From contig FJOG01000004.1 in assembly GCA_900073065.1 (NCBI GenBank), forward strand, positions 734,985-798,984: a stretch of DNA of 64,000 nt, read 5' to 3'. Position 1 is the first letter of the stretch, and the number at the start of each line of letters is the position of its first letter. The notes under the pieces were generated by a model, which was given only the letters and a program-made list of their open reading frames with translations, was not told the origin of the DNA and ran no database searches. Shown one piece after another: positions 32,529-42,913 of the stretch. A program made the translations under genes and the position numbers. This DNA is from Phialocephala subalpina. Lineage: Eukaryota; Ascomycota; Leotiomycetes; Helotiales; Mollisiaceae.

Positions 32529-34579
32529 ATGACGGAATTCATAGGGTCAGTTGAGGCTGAAGCTCAGCTTTGGAAGGACAGATGCTAACGAGGGTGGTCG
32601 ACAGCTCGAGGATATCGTTGGTATCGCGGAGTGATATTAGGTATGGAGACGCGCTTGGAGAGTAGAGGGAGAGCTTGCGCTGACCGGTTAAAGATACGTC
32701 GGTACACTCCACGAAATCAATTCGAACGACTCGACCGTCGCACTTGAAAATGTCACCTCGTTCGGTACAGAGGGGCGAAAGGGCAACCCAGACGAAGAGA
32801 TTCCACCGTCCGATAGCGTCTATGAGTACATTGTCTTCCGTGGTAGCGATGTCAAGGACTTGAGGGTCGAAGAGCCGCCAGCAGCCAAGGAAAACAAGCC
32901 CCCACAGGTGCCGAATGATCCTGCTATTCTTGGTGTAAGTACGAGTTTTGTTCTACGAAGTGGTCGAGCTGTGCGCTGTGCCAGTTGCTGTTTTTATGAT
33001 GAAATATTTCGGATGTTAACTCATATTGTCTCCGAGAGCGCAAAACCGTGTGGAGATTTCCGTTGCCTTCCTTCTGATTTACAAGCTATAAATACATGAG
33101 CTTTGATTTAATTTTTTTGGGAAAGTTGCTGATTTATATGAACAGAGTGGTTCCCGTCCTACACCTCAAACGCAAGCCCCTCAGCAACAAAGACAAGGTC
33201 CTCAGGGTCAAGGTCAGCAGCAACAGCAAGGTCCTGGTGGTCCCGGCGGTCCTCCATTCGGTCAATACCCTCCTCAGTTCTATCCTCCAGGTGGTTTCGG
33301 TCGTGGTGGACCTCCAGGCCCTGGTGGGTTCCCGCCAATGCCATTTGGTGCCCCTCCTCCAGGATGGTATGCGCAACCTAATCAAGGCTTTCCCCCACCA
33401 CCATTTCCTCCCTATGGTTATCCACAACAATATGGCGGTCCGAATCAATTCCAACAACCGCAACAGCCCCAGAACCAACCCCCTAAGCCTTCACCGATCG
33501 GTCCTGGCGCAAATAAGCAATCTACCCCAACTCCCCCCGCCGGTCAAGCACCTATCCAGCCTAGTGAGAAGCAACCTGAGCCAAAGAGCTTAGCCAATCC
33601 TGCAGCTGAAATGCCTGCTGCAGCTGTCACGAAGCCTCCGACTCCACCAAACGCTTCCAAGCCAACTCAGAGCGAGGTGCAAGCTGCTATTGCTCACCCC
33701 ACAAATTCCAAGGGCCCTTCTCCTCCCGTAATTACTCCCAAGGCTGCTGCTCCAAGTGCGCCAAAGAACAACCGTGTGATTACCCCGGCCGTTCCTCTTG
33801 CAAACGTTGCTGTCCCCAAGGCTCCTCCACAATCCCGAACCGGGAATGCCAGCACTGCTGAACTCTCCGCGAAGCCAGTTGCCAAGCCTGTCGATCCTGC
33901 TGCAAGTTTGAGAGATGCGACTCAGGCTGCAACCGCCGCTGTTGCTGCTGCGATGGCTAAACTTCCAACAGCAAACCAAACTAATGGTAATGGGGTTGAT
34001 AACTTGGCCAGAAAGGTGAACGAGATGCGCTTCAATGATGCAGCTCGTGCGCCAAGAAATCCTCGTGGCGCTGGATTTGCTCCAAGAGGAGAAGGCCGCG
34101 CACCAAGAGGTGGTGGACGTAATCAGACACACAAGGTCGAGGTACCCGAGACTGATTTCGATTTTGCATCAGCAAATGCCAAATTCAACAAGCAGGATTT
34201 GGTCAAGGAGGCAATCGCTGGCTCACCACTAGGAGAGACTGCACCAGTTGCTTCACCCCAAGAAACAGAGATCCCAATCACTGGGTACAACAAGGCTACA
34301 TCCTTCTTCGACAACATCTCGTCGGAAGCAAAGGAGCGTGCCGAAGGTAGCAGCACTCGACCTGGCGGACGAGAGTGGCGCGGCGAAGAGCAGAAGAAGA
34401 ACGTGGAGACCTTCGGCCAAGGCAGTGTCGATAATGGATATCGTGGTGGATATCGCGGACGTGGCCGAGGTCGTGGTCGTGGAGGCTACCGTGGACGAGG
34501 TGGCTACGGAGGAAACGGCCAACCGGGACAAGCCCGTGGAGAATATCGAGGCCGTGGGGGTGCACAAGCTGCTGTGTAA
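32529..34579 (+). CDS. SCD6: Scd6/Lsm14 (RAP55) translation repressor
   Basis: Cytoplasmic mRNP protein of the Lsm14/Scd6/Trailer hitch family that binds eIF4G or the decapping machinery in P-bodies. Exons are 32529-32545, 32605-32640, 32694-32934 and 33146-34579, giving 575 residues. The LSm14 domain covers residues 1-80: [48 protein letters not shown], then [19 protein letters not shown] long Pro/Gln/Gly-rich linker follows. The FDF box is [15 protein letters not shown], then the TFG-like piece [18 protein letters not shown]. The end is a textbook RGG region ([15 protein letters not shown]). The first two introns sit within the first 20 codons. Confidence 0.95.
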
Positions 34580-35726
34580 ACCTCCACATATTACATTGGA
34601 ACTCCACGACGAAACGGCTTTTCCTTGCGTGTATCAAAAGCTTCATTCAACGAATCTGCTATTTCGGTTTTTTGTGGGGTCAAAAGCAGCATCCGGGTTT
34701 ACGACAATCTTTCTTTGTGCGCGAGCGCATGAGTGACTGAAAATGGGGTGGATAGTGGGTATCATGTGTTTGAGTCTTACTTTTCTTTTTTCTTCCTGCG
34801 ATTGTATCACCAAAGACTCACGGCGTCGAACGAAACGAGAAATTACGAATATGACCAGACAGTTTCTTGGCTGGGAGCGAATCAGCGATTCCTTCGTATG
34901 AAATGGACTGGGATAAAATATGCGGGGTTCTCTTTTTGCTTGGTCTCTGCGGAGGCTCGATGATGGAGTTGGGTGATCAAGTATGGGGAGGTGGCAGGTT
35001 ATTTATCTGCCTTGCTTTTACTGGTCTGGTCTGGTCGGCTCACCCTCTACGGATGGCTGACGAGGTGACACGGATGGATGAAGCAGAATGACGAATACAA
35101 GATGGAGATAATGGGGATGGGTTTGGAGTGTTGGAGGAGTGCTAGATACTGCAGGACTCATCTGAATGATAAAACCTTCAAACCATCTGCCGCGCCAGAG
35201 TTTTCAGAACGTGTATCATGATTCCTCCCCCTCAATGGCAAGACGTCAGACAATATGGGGATTCTCTGATAATCAATGGTCCAGCACCAAGTGTCCTGCC
35301 TTGATGTTTGTGGCTAAAATCCATACGGATCCTTTGTGCATCAAGCTCGAGTTGCCGACTATTTCTCCTCAGATGGTTGCCTAAGCATCCCCTAAAGCCA
35401 CCCCCTATCTTCCCCTAACGATCTCGTTTACTGCGCCCTTCAGGAGCTTCACCGCGACGATTACATAATATGACATCTCCCAATCACCTTCGCCCGGAGA
35501 TCGTAGGACTCACAAGAGTGGAATGAAGTATCGCAACAATTAAGAAGCTTCGTTGCATACGGAGGAAAGTTCTTAGTTCTTACGTATAATTCGGTACGAG
35601 TTCTAGTATATAAATGAGACTTCAACCACGCAGAATTCCTACGCCTCGACTCTCAAAGCTCATTCATTCGTCCGTCTCCTCCCAATCCTCCATCTCAATT
35701 GGTCAACTGACCCTTCTACCCTCAAA
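34580..35726. other. Intergenic, 3' UTR of SCD6 and promoter of the GNAT gene
   Basis: 1.15 kb with no gene seen. A TATA-like box is at 35607-35614. Confidence 0.45.
35607..35614 (+). promoter_or_regulatory. TATA-like box of the GNAT gene
   Basis: TATATAAA, 113 bp upstream of the ATG at 35727. Position and sequence fit a core promoter. Confidence 0.4.
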
Positions 35727-36479
35727 ATGCCTCTTCAACTCAGCATAGCGACAGAAGACGACATCCCCCAAATAACCAAATTCCAATTCGCAGCTTTCCA
35801 CCCAGAAAATAGGATGCATCGACTCATCTACCCCTCTCCTCTCCCAGTCCCAGACTCAATAATCTCCTCCACCATCCAACGAACACTGAAGGCTTGGAGA
35901 GAAGATAAAGAGCACATCACGTGGGTTATAATCAAAGACACAGACACGAAAGTCAAGGATTTATTTGGAGATGGGAAAGAGAAAGATCGGGTCATCGCAG
36001 CTGCAAAATGGATTATTTGGCCGCCAGGAGAAACTTTGAAAGAGGGGGAAACTAGATGGCCGGATAAAATCGATGCAGCATGGGTTAAGAAATCCGATGA
36101 TCCTGAGAAGCCCAATTTTGGCAACGGTGCAGCAGATGATAAAGAGTATGTCGAATGGGTGATGGAAGAGTTTTTTGAGAGAAGGAGGGAGAGGATAGTG
36201 GGGCCGGCGGTGTTGTTGGATGTTTGTTGTACGGATCCGGAGTATCATCGTAGGGGGGCGGGGAAGATGTTGGTGCGTTGGGGGACTGGGAAGGCGGATG
36301 AGTTGGGGGTGAAGGCGTTTGTGGAGGCAAGTCCTGAGGGGAGGAGGTTGTATGAGAGTTGTGGGTTTATGATGGTTGAGGATGTGGTTTTGAGGGGTGG
36401 GAAGGTGAATAAGAAGTGGGAGGAGTATGGGGAGCCGGATTGGGGATTTATGGTTAGGGAGAAGAGGGGGAAGAATTGA
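35727..36479 (+). CDS. GNAT-family N-acetyltransferase
   Basis: Intronless acetyltransferase of the GCN5-related (GNAT) fold; acceptor unknown. It has 250 residues. It starts PLQLSIATEDDIPQITKFQF, the beta1-alpha1 region seen in fungal GNAT proteins. The acetyl-CoA-binding motif A is LLDVCCTDPEYHRRGAGKML (RRGAGK is the R/QxxGxG/A loop, near residues 170-182). Motif B follows as AFVEASPEGRRLYESCGFMM, close to the C-terminus. An insert of about 50 charged residues (DDPEKPNFGNG, EEFFERRRERIVGP) sits before motif A. Third-position use shifts strongly to purine in the second half (many GAG/GGG/AAG), but the frame is intact. Confidence 0.88.
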   Translation: MPLQLSIATEDDIPQITKFQFAAFHPENRMHRLIYPSPLPVPDSIISSTIQRTLKAWREDKEHITWVIIKDTDTKVKDLFGDGKEKDRVIAAAKWIIWPPGETLKEGETRWPDKIDAAWVKKSDDPEKPNFGNGAADDKEYVEWVMEEFFERRRERIVGPAVLLDVCCTDPEYHRRGAGKMLVRWGTGKADELGVKAFVEASPEGRRLYESCGFMMVEDVVLRGGKVNKKWEEYGEPDWGFMVREKRGKN

Positions 36480-36589
36480 GCTAGAGAGCTTTAGACGGTA
36501 GAACTAGATGGGTGGTCAGGATAGAGCTTTCGAGATGATGACGGGCAGTTGGTTTCTTAGATAGACATTATCAGTGCATCGTACATAAT
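36480..36589. other. Short convergent spacer
   Basis: 110 bp between the stops of the GNAT and SelO genes. Nothing recognisable. Confidence 0.5.
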
Positions 36590-38482
36590 CTACGAACTAC
36601 ACGAGCATTGCATCGCTCGATCAAACTTCGGCACATCGCCACAAAATCTCTCCTCTTCTTTCCCGTCCCAGCCCCAGCTCTCTTCAAACGGATTGAGCGC
36701 CATATGCATAACTCTATCCAAAATCTCCCTCTCACCTCCCTTCTCGACTCTCTTGATGAGTTCATCCAAGATCCATGATTTTGGAATGAATTTCGGGTTA
36801 ACTTTCTTCATCTCAACTTGTCTCATTTCATCTTCACCCGCTGGTCCCCAGTCCTCATAAACTCTCGTGCTCCACTTCTCAAGCCAGTTTCCAAGTCTTT
36901 TCCTTGCTGACTCTTCGTCATTGCCGAGACCAGTAACACCTTCCTTGTGAAAGAAGAAACCTGAAGCTTCCTTTCTCTGCTCCTCTGTTTCCAAATCGCC
37001 AACTTTCAAGTTGCTCAATTTCCGGAAGAATTGGTTGAAATCCAGCTCCAGCGCTTCCATTGTATCCAAACACTCACTAAACAGCGTCTCGAAATCGGAC
37101 TCCTTGTGCGTCTTGAGACCTAGTCTTGCGGTCATTAGACGTTTGTATTCTTCCAGGAAAACGGCTTTAAATTCTTCTCCAGCTCGAGTGATAAGTGCTT
37201 CAGCTCGAGCGACGAGATCATCGGCGTCTTCTTGCCGGATACCTTTCTCGACGAATTCTTCTTTGTCGATGTTGGCTCCAACACCAATTAGTTCGCCAAG
37301 GGACTCTCCTAATCGGACGAGATTCCACCAGATTATTGTTGGCTGGTTGCGGTATGAGTATCGGAGCATATGATCGTCGTGGTTTGGTGTATAGTTTGGG
37401 TCGAAGTTGTCGAGGAAAGCGAAGGGCCCGAAGTCAATTGATAAGCCGAAGATTGAGGTATTGTCTGTGTTCAAGACGCCGTTTGTGAAGGCGTATGCTT
37501 GCCATGCTGCCACCGTCTTTGCATTCCGGCGGACAATCTCTCTGTATAGACGTGTGATACGATTCTCTTCTAGACCAGCCGGTCCCTGAATCTCGTCTTT
37601 TCCAACACCAGTCCCTAGCGCTCGTCCATCATGGCCGTTCTCTGAGGGATTCCTTTCGGGCAATGACTCCCATCCATCGAAGACGTTCTCTGCTATGTAT
37701 GTCGACAACCGCCGAATCATGTCTCGTTCGCCTCTAGCTCGCAAAATATCGAATGTCCCTATCCTTAACCAAGACTGAGCAAATCTCGCAACAATAGCTC
37801 CCGGCTCCATTGTCTCTCTTCGAACCTTCGAATGTGGCAACAAAGTCAATGACAAGGCCCTCGTCGTCGGTATCCGCAACGCATTCAGTGCTTCCGAAAC
37901 CACAAACTCCCTAATGCTTGACCTCAACACAGCCTTCCCATCCGCAAACCTCGAATAAGGTGTAATCCCCGCTCCCTTCAACTGTAGTTCGTATCTAGTC
38001 TTCGTACTCGGATTCGTCGTCTCGAACAAAGATATAGCTCTGCCATCACCCAATTGACCGGCCCATGATCCAAATTGCCACCCGCCGTAACATTGTGCCC
38101 ATGGGTATCCGCCTTCTTCTTTCTCGGCGTCCCAGCTATACAGCTTGTTGCCTGCAACTAGCTGTTTGAATTCTTCTGTCTTTTCTTCTCCTTCTTTAAT
38201 CCCCAGATCTCGCAGGCCGGCTGGACTGACGGCTAATAGCTCTGGCTCTTTCGCCTCTTCAGGTCGTACGTAGGTAAATAATGCTCCCTTGACCTGCCGA
38301 GGCTCAATATCCTCTCTGGGAGTCTTGTGCGAGGAAGCTGGAGTTGGAAATTTTGGGTCTGGAGGTAGGGAGGAGGTGAAGGTCCATGATTTGGGAAGGT
38401 CTGCGAGAGTGCTTCCAGCGTAGGAAGTGCCGTTTGAGGTTTTACCGTTGGAGAGGTGAGCTGCCATTTGAGCGAGTCGCAT
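36590..38482 (-). CDS. SelO/YdiU-family protein adenylyltransferase (Fmp40-like)
   Basis: Pseudokinase-fold enzyme that transfers AMP to proteins, normally in mitochondria (yeast Fmp40, human SELENOO). It is intronless with 630 residues from the ATG at 38482. Conserved blocks: YPWAQCYGGWQFGSWAGQLG, DGRAISLFE, YELQLKGAGITPYSRFADGK, AVLRSSIREFVVSEAL, IPTTRALSL, GVLNTDNTSIFGLSIDFGP, FAFLDNFDP and NPKFIPKSWILDELI. The C-terminus is CSCSS, with Cys where animal SelO has selenocysteine. The frame is still open upstream of 38482 (LLSRPQLPR before the Met) and runs straight into the assembly gap, so a mitochondrial presequence and the true start may be hidden there. Confidence 0.93.
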   Translation of the reverse strand: MRLAQMAAHLSNGKTSNGTSYAGSTLADLPKSWTFTSSLPPDPKFPTPASSHKTPREDIEPRQVKGALFTYVRPEEAKEPELLAVSPAGLRDLGIKEGEEKTEEFKQLVAGNKLYSWDAEKEEGGYPWAQCYGGWQFGSWAGQLGDGRAISLFETTNPSTKTRYELQLKGAGITPYSRFADGKAVLRSSIREFVVSEALNALRIPTTRALSLTLLPHSKVRRETMEPGAIVARFAQSWLRIGTFDILRARGERDMIRRLSTYIAENVFDGWESLPERNPSENGHDGRALGTGVGKDEIQGPAGLEENRITRLYREIVRRNAKTVAAWQAYAFTNGVLNTDNTSIFGLSIDFGPFAFLDNFDPNYTPNHDDHMLRYSYRNQPTIIWWNLVRLGESLGELIGVGANIDKEEFVEKGIRQEDADDLVARAEALITRAGEEFKAVFLEEYKRLMTARLGLKTHKESDFETLFSECLDTMEALELDFNQFFRKLSNLKVGDLETEEQRKEASGFFFHKEGVTGLGNDEESARKRLGNWLEKWSTRVYEDWGPAGEDEMRQVEMKKVNPKFIPKSWILDELIKRVEKGGEREILDRVMHMALNPFEESWGWDGKEEERFCGDVPKFDRAMQCSCSS

Positions 38483-38509
38483 GCGGGGTAGCTGTGGTCG
38501 AGAGAGAAG

Positions 38510-38886
38510 NNNNNNNNNNNNNNNNNNNNNNNNNNNNNNNNNNNNNNNNNNNNNNNNNNNNNNNNNNNNNNNNNNNNNNNNNNNNNNNNNNNNNNNNNNN
38601 NNNNNNNNNNNNNNNNNNNNNNNNNNNNNNNNNNNNNNNNNNNNNNNNNNNNNNNNNNNNNNNNNNNNNNNNNNNNNNNNNNNNNNNNNNNNNNNNNNNN
38701 NNNNNNNNNNNNNNNNNNNNNNNNNNNNNNNNNNNNNNNNNNNNNNNNNNNNNNNNNNNNNNNNNNNNNNNNNNNNNNNNNNNNNNNNNNNNNNNNNNNN
38801 NNNNNNNNNNNNNNNNNNNNNNNNNNNNNNNNNNNNNNNNNNNNNNNNNNNNNNNNNNNNNNNNNNNNNNNNNNNNNNNNNNNNNN
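38510..38886. other. Assembly gap (377 N)
   Basis: Run of undetermined bases. It likely hides the true 5' end and promoter of the SelO gene. Confidence 0.99.
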
Positions 38887-39190
38887 TTTGGAAAGCATAT
38901 ACAATGAAGATTGAGACAATTCTCTGCGAAGCGAAGAGATGGGTATCAAAAGGGAAGAAATGTGAAGAATTTCGAAAGAAATCTATGATGTGAGAGGTCG
39001 GGAATAATTTGCGATGCTGACTGACGTTGAACGTTCTCGGCCTTGGAGCTTCAGTGGCAAATCCGGCGATCTGCCGGGCGGTGACCCGAATGATGTGAAA
39101 GCTGCCCCCACGTTCATCATCGAAGCAGTTGTGTTTGACATTAATTGTGAGACCTCAAGACTTACAAATACATCCATCTTTCCATTTTTC
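38887..39190. other. Upstream region of the aldo-keto reductase
   Basis: About 300 bp between the gap and the ATG at 39191. The reading frame is open upstream of the chosen ATG from 39014, but it lacks family character. Confidence 0.4.
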
Positions 39191-40532
39191 ATGACTCTTC
39201 TATTGAGGACTTTCCGACCATCCACTTTTCGCACATTGGTGCCTCTTTCTGCAACCCCGAAACATCTGTATCAAAAGTCTACCCCACTTTCGAAGAATTC
39301 AACGGCAGCGTATCAAACCTCACATACAGCAAACAGCAACGCAGGCGCACTTCCAAAGCAAATGAGTTCCATTCCTAGTTTGAAGTTGAACGATGGGAAC
39401 GAGATTCCATTTGCAAGTAACAGAACGTCAAATCATTGCTAGCTAGAATCTGACTTGTCTAGCTCGGATATGGTCTTGGTACTGCTCGATATAAGCCCGA
39501 TCCCAATAGCCCAGAGGATCCAGAGTTGGTGAAGACTGTTGTACAGGCTATCAAGACCGGATACTACCATCTTGATGGAGCTGAAGGTTTGTCTTCTTTC
39601 CCTCTCTCTTATACCAATGCTATTGTAATGTCCTAGAAGACGTGGGTCTTTCAACTTAGTGCTGACCCTCCTCAGTGTACGGCAACGAAAAGGAACTTGG
39701 CACGGCCATCAAAGAAGCCGGTGTCCCTCGCGAGAAGCTCTACGTGACTACCAAGATATCAGGAACAAAAGTCCAAAACACCCAAGAAGCTTTTGAACTT
39801 TCCCTCAAAAAGCTTGGTCTGGATTATGTCGACCAATACCTGATCCATGCTCCATACTTCGCTAACGGGTCCGAGGCCGATTTGCAGGCAAAATGGGCAG
39901 ACCTTGAGGCTATCCATGCTTCCGGAAAGGCAAAGAGCATTGGTGTTTCCAACTTCTTGCAGAAGGATTTGGAAGCTATCTTGAAGACTGCCAAGATCAT
40001 CCCTGCTATCAACCAAATTGAATACCATCCATACTTGCAACATGGAGATCTAGTAGACTTCCATCGAAAGCACGGTATCGCTACCTCTGCTTATGGGCCT
40101 CTGACCGCTATCATCCGGGCTGCTCCGGGACCATTGGTAAGTCCACCTTCTCGGAACAATATCTCCCTTTCCTTCTCGTTTCGAGAGTCCCAAATGTACC
40201 GAGACCTCTGGAACATTCTCCTCTCCCCTCCTTTTCGAATTGCTCGAAATAGGAATGCTAACTTCGAGATCTTGGGTAAACAGGATGGTACATACGATGA
40301 ATTGGCTAGGAAGTATGGTGTCACTCCCGGAGAGATCGCGTTGCGATGGGTAATTGATCAAGGGATTGTCGCGTTGACGACGAGTGGGAGTGAACAGAGA
40401 TTGAAGCAGTATCAAAAAATCGCTCTATTCAAGTTGACGCCGAAGGAGATTGAGACGATTTCGGAGATTGGAAAGAAGAAGAATTTCAGGGGCTTCTGGA
40501 AAGACAAGTTCGCTCCAGATGACTGGTCTTGA
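39191..40532 (+). CDS. Aldo-keto reductase with N-terminal extension
   Basis: NADPH-dependent aldo-keto reductase (AKR, TIM barrel). Exons are 39191-39412, 39463-39586, 39676-40136 and 40284-40532, giving 351 residues. The first 60 residues are basic and Ser/Thr-rich ([15 protein letters not shown]), like a mitochondrial presequence. The barrel starts [20 protein letters not shown] across intron 1, which is a GC-AG intron (donor GCAAGT). Catalytic residues are in [17 protein letters not shown] (Asp and Tyr), YVTTKISG (Lys) and YLIHAPYF (His). Then [27 protein letters not shown] and TSAYGPL. Intron 3 (147 bp) is an introner-like element. Near the C-terminus [20 protein letters not shown] is intact. 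The substrate is unknown. Confidence 0.93.
40137..40283 (+). repeat. Introner-like element C (intron 3 of aldo-keto reductase)
   Basis: 147-bp intron. It begins GTAAGTCCACCTTCTCGGAA, then GTTTCGAGAGTCCC, the hairpin AATGTACCGAGACC / TCTGGAACATT, and ends GCTAACTTCGAGATCTTGGG then TAAACAG. It aligns with the introns at 24382 and 53230 over its whole length despite lying in an unrelated gene. Confidence 0.85.
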
Positions 40533-41697
40533 GTTCCGTTGGGTCGTGAGATCCGAGTCGATTGAACGAATTACGGCCATCAGGTATGCTCTGAATAAAA
40601 CATACAGAATATAAGAAGCAAAATGTTCCACATCCTGGGGTACATTCATTCCCGTTCCTCTCGGGTTCGCTCTCGCTTAGCAGACGAGAAGTCCTCGTTG
40701 CCCTCCCCTTCCAAAGAAAAAAGAACAAAACTTCTAAAATTTCATAAAAAAGATCAATAAAACATTTACCACTCAACCTGCCGAGACCCTAGCAGATTGA
40801 GCAGCTTAGTACAAGCGCCTACGCATTGTTTATCCTTAGCAACGTGTGTTCGGAACATGCCTTCGATGAGGGAGCTAATGCTTCTCTAACCTGCCGGAGG
40901 CTGTCGATCATCACACGTCTTGATCTCGTTCAGAGCTGGATGTATGCCTCTTAAACCCGTTGCTCGTGCCGATCTGCTAATTCTTAGCAAATATTTTGCT
41001 TACTTAAAACTATGTGGGTGTTAACGGAGGGGGAGCAGGAGCTTCGGGTTTCGCTTGTGGTAGCGTTGGGATGGTTGAGGTTCGGCTTCGTCGTGTGGTT
41101 GGTAGTGTTAAGTTTGTCTCTTTTGCTGCTAATTATCTGAATTATGGGCTTGGTTGTGTGTCAGTTCTACGATCTTGGAGCTCTGGGTTGCTGTTTTCTT
41201 CTATCTCTGTGGTATGTTCTTCGAGCTGAAGATTCTAGTCACTGGAATTAGACAAAAGATTTTGAGCATTCGAGCATAAAGTATTAATTCGTATCATACA
41301 TCTTTCAAGTGCGGTGAGCATCTAGGAAACGACATTACATTGAAACAAGGTGTTTCAAGCTGTCTCGAGATATGCACCAGAGCAAATTGGAGTTGCAATC
41401 CTGAAGGTTGGATGAGGAAGTCTCACTGTGAACGATAAATAGGCATACCGCAGGAAGAGCTTGTTCATCGTTGCTCGATATGGCATTGCTAAAGCCTACT
41501 CTAACTAACCATCTCGTTGCCAATCTGGTTGTCACACATCGATTGCCAAAGCCCACCCATCCCCAACACACCCCAGTCGTCTTCCGCGTTCTCGACCTTG
41601 TGCTTCTCTTGCTCGCCTCAGCCATCTGTGGCAGAGATCCAGGGTGTAAGTCATTAGGAGAAAGTCCTATGCCGCTCTAACACCCCAAGCCATCTTT
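40533..41697. other. Convergent intergenic spacer
   Basis: 1.16 kb without a recognisable gene. Some G/T-rich sequence on the plus strand near 41010-41220. Confidence 0.4.
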
Positions 41698-42401
41698 TCA
41701 GCCAGAAGCAGGCTCTTGTGCCGTATTTTCTGCTCTGTTCCGGAACCACTTGAGCAAAAACATGGGCCGATACTTGTGGCCGCTGTGAACAAGCCAGATT
41801 TTGATGTTGAGTCTCGACCCCTTCATGCAATCCTTGATCATAACATGAATCTCCTCGGCTAGCGCCCTGTGACGATTCTTGGACCCATTGGTCAAGAAGC
41901 CTGGTGGCTCCCAGTGCCAGACATAATCGGTAAATAAATTGAAGACCGGCTCTGGACTAGTTCTGATGATGACCGTCTTGATTTTGCCATGTTGTGTGAG
42001 TGAGCTTTCAACTATTTCGATCGCACGTTGACTGCGTATTGGAGAGCCTCGAGTTGGTATTGCTTGATTGCATTCGGGAGGAGACCGGTTTGGTTATACT
42101 GCGAGCGCTCTCCGAAGTGTACGGCGTATGCTGCTTGGGCTGAAGAGGTCCGAATGTCTTCGGCCAATCCTTGAATCGAAACAATGATCGTGGATGATTC
42201 GAGATCAGGAGACAGTAGGCAATCAACATCCCATAGCTTCTGAGCGCCGACAAGGTGAGTGAGGCCGGCTGCCCCGTCTTGGATGGTGTTTCGCAATGTT
42301 CGTGCCAACGGTTCTGATATATCGCGGGTTGGCACGAAGATGCGAGGATCGATAGCGGGGTTGTCAGACAGGTCTGAGTCGGACACGTCTGAGTTGCACA
42401 T
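41698..42401 (-). pseudogene. RNase H-fold paralogue 1, frameshifted, active site lost
   Basis: First of four RNase H-fold paralogues. The N-terminal piece reads STIIVSIQGLAED, AAYAVHFGERSQYNQTGLLP and QYQLEALQYAV. At about 42024-42031 the frame breaks, and RAIEIVESSLTQHGKIKTVI, FNLFTDYVWHWEPPG and NIKIWLVHSGHKYRP follow in another frame to the stop at 41698. One missing base (CC to C) near 42026 would join them. Compared with the intact paralogue at 42914, the first catalytic Asp (VDGA) is replaced (IQGL) and the Asp of the VIMSDS strand is missing (VIIRTS), so even the joined protein would not be a nuclease. A pseudo-enzyme or pseudogene. Confidence 0.65.
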
Positions 42402-42913
42402 CTTTCTTATTGCGCACAGTTGTTGTTGGCGGGTGGTCGTTATGGAAAGATCGAGGATCAGGTTTGGTGTGTCGAAAAGATTTTGAAGGTACCTAGGTAG
42501 GCAAGGTTAGGGGGATTTTGCTTCTCGCCAATCTCAGGCTTCAACAGAACCCACTCACCTTTCCACTTATGGTGCCTATCAAAAGACACGCTAAAGCTTA
42601 GTATGTAGTAATTTCTATTGATTGAGATTTGCTACGAACCGTTGTGCTCGCTAGATTGTATCTCTTAAGAAACTATCCTCCATGAAAACGCCTAAACCCT
42701 AATGCCTTCCCTAGATGAGTTGTAATCAAAGCAATTCGAAGAACCGCCTACCCTATCGTCGAAACGGTATGAAGGATGTCTAGGCCATCTAAGGCGTCAT
42801 CGAAAATATGCGAGTCCATGAAATGAGAAGGAAGAAAGAAGAAATACGTTATGTCCAGTACCCAAAATCAAACCCAGAACGCTGGCAAAATTATCCCGTT
42901 GAAATCCTCCCAG
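42402..42913. other. Intergenic in the RNase H cluster
   Basis: About 510 bp, no gene seen. Confidence 0.4.

Noticed and set aside
33134..34646. Several antisense open frames across SCD6
   Set aside because: Created by the repetitive Pro/Gln/Gly codons of SCD6; no independent motifs.
38386..38993. Open frames spanning the N run
   Set aside because: Undetermined bases only; no evidence of coding.
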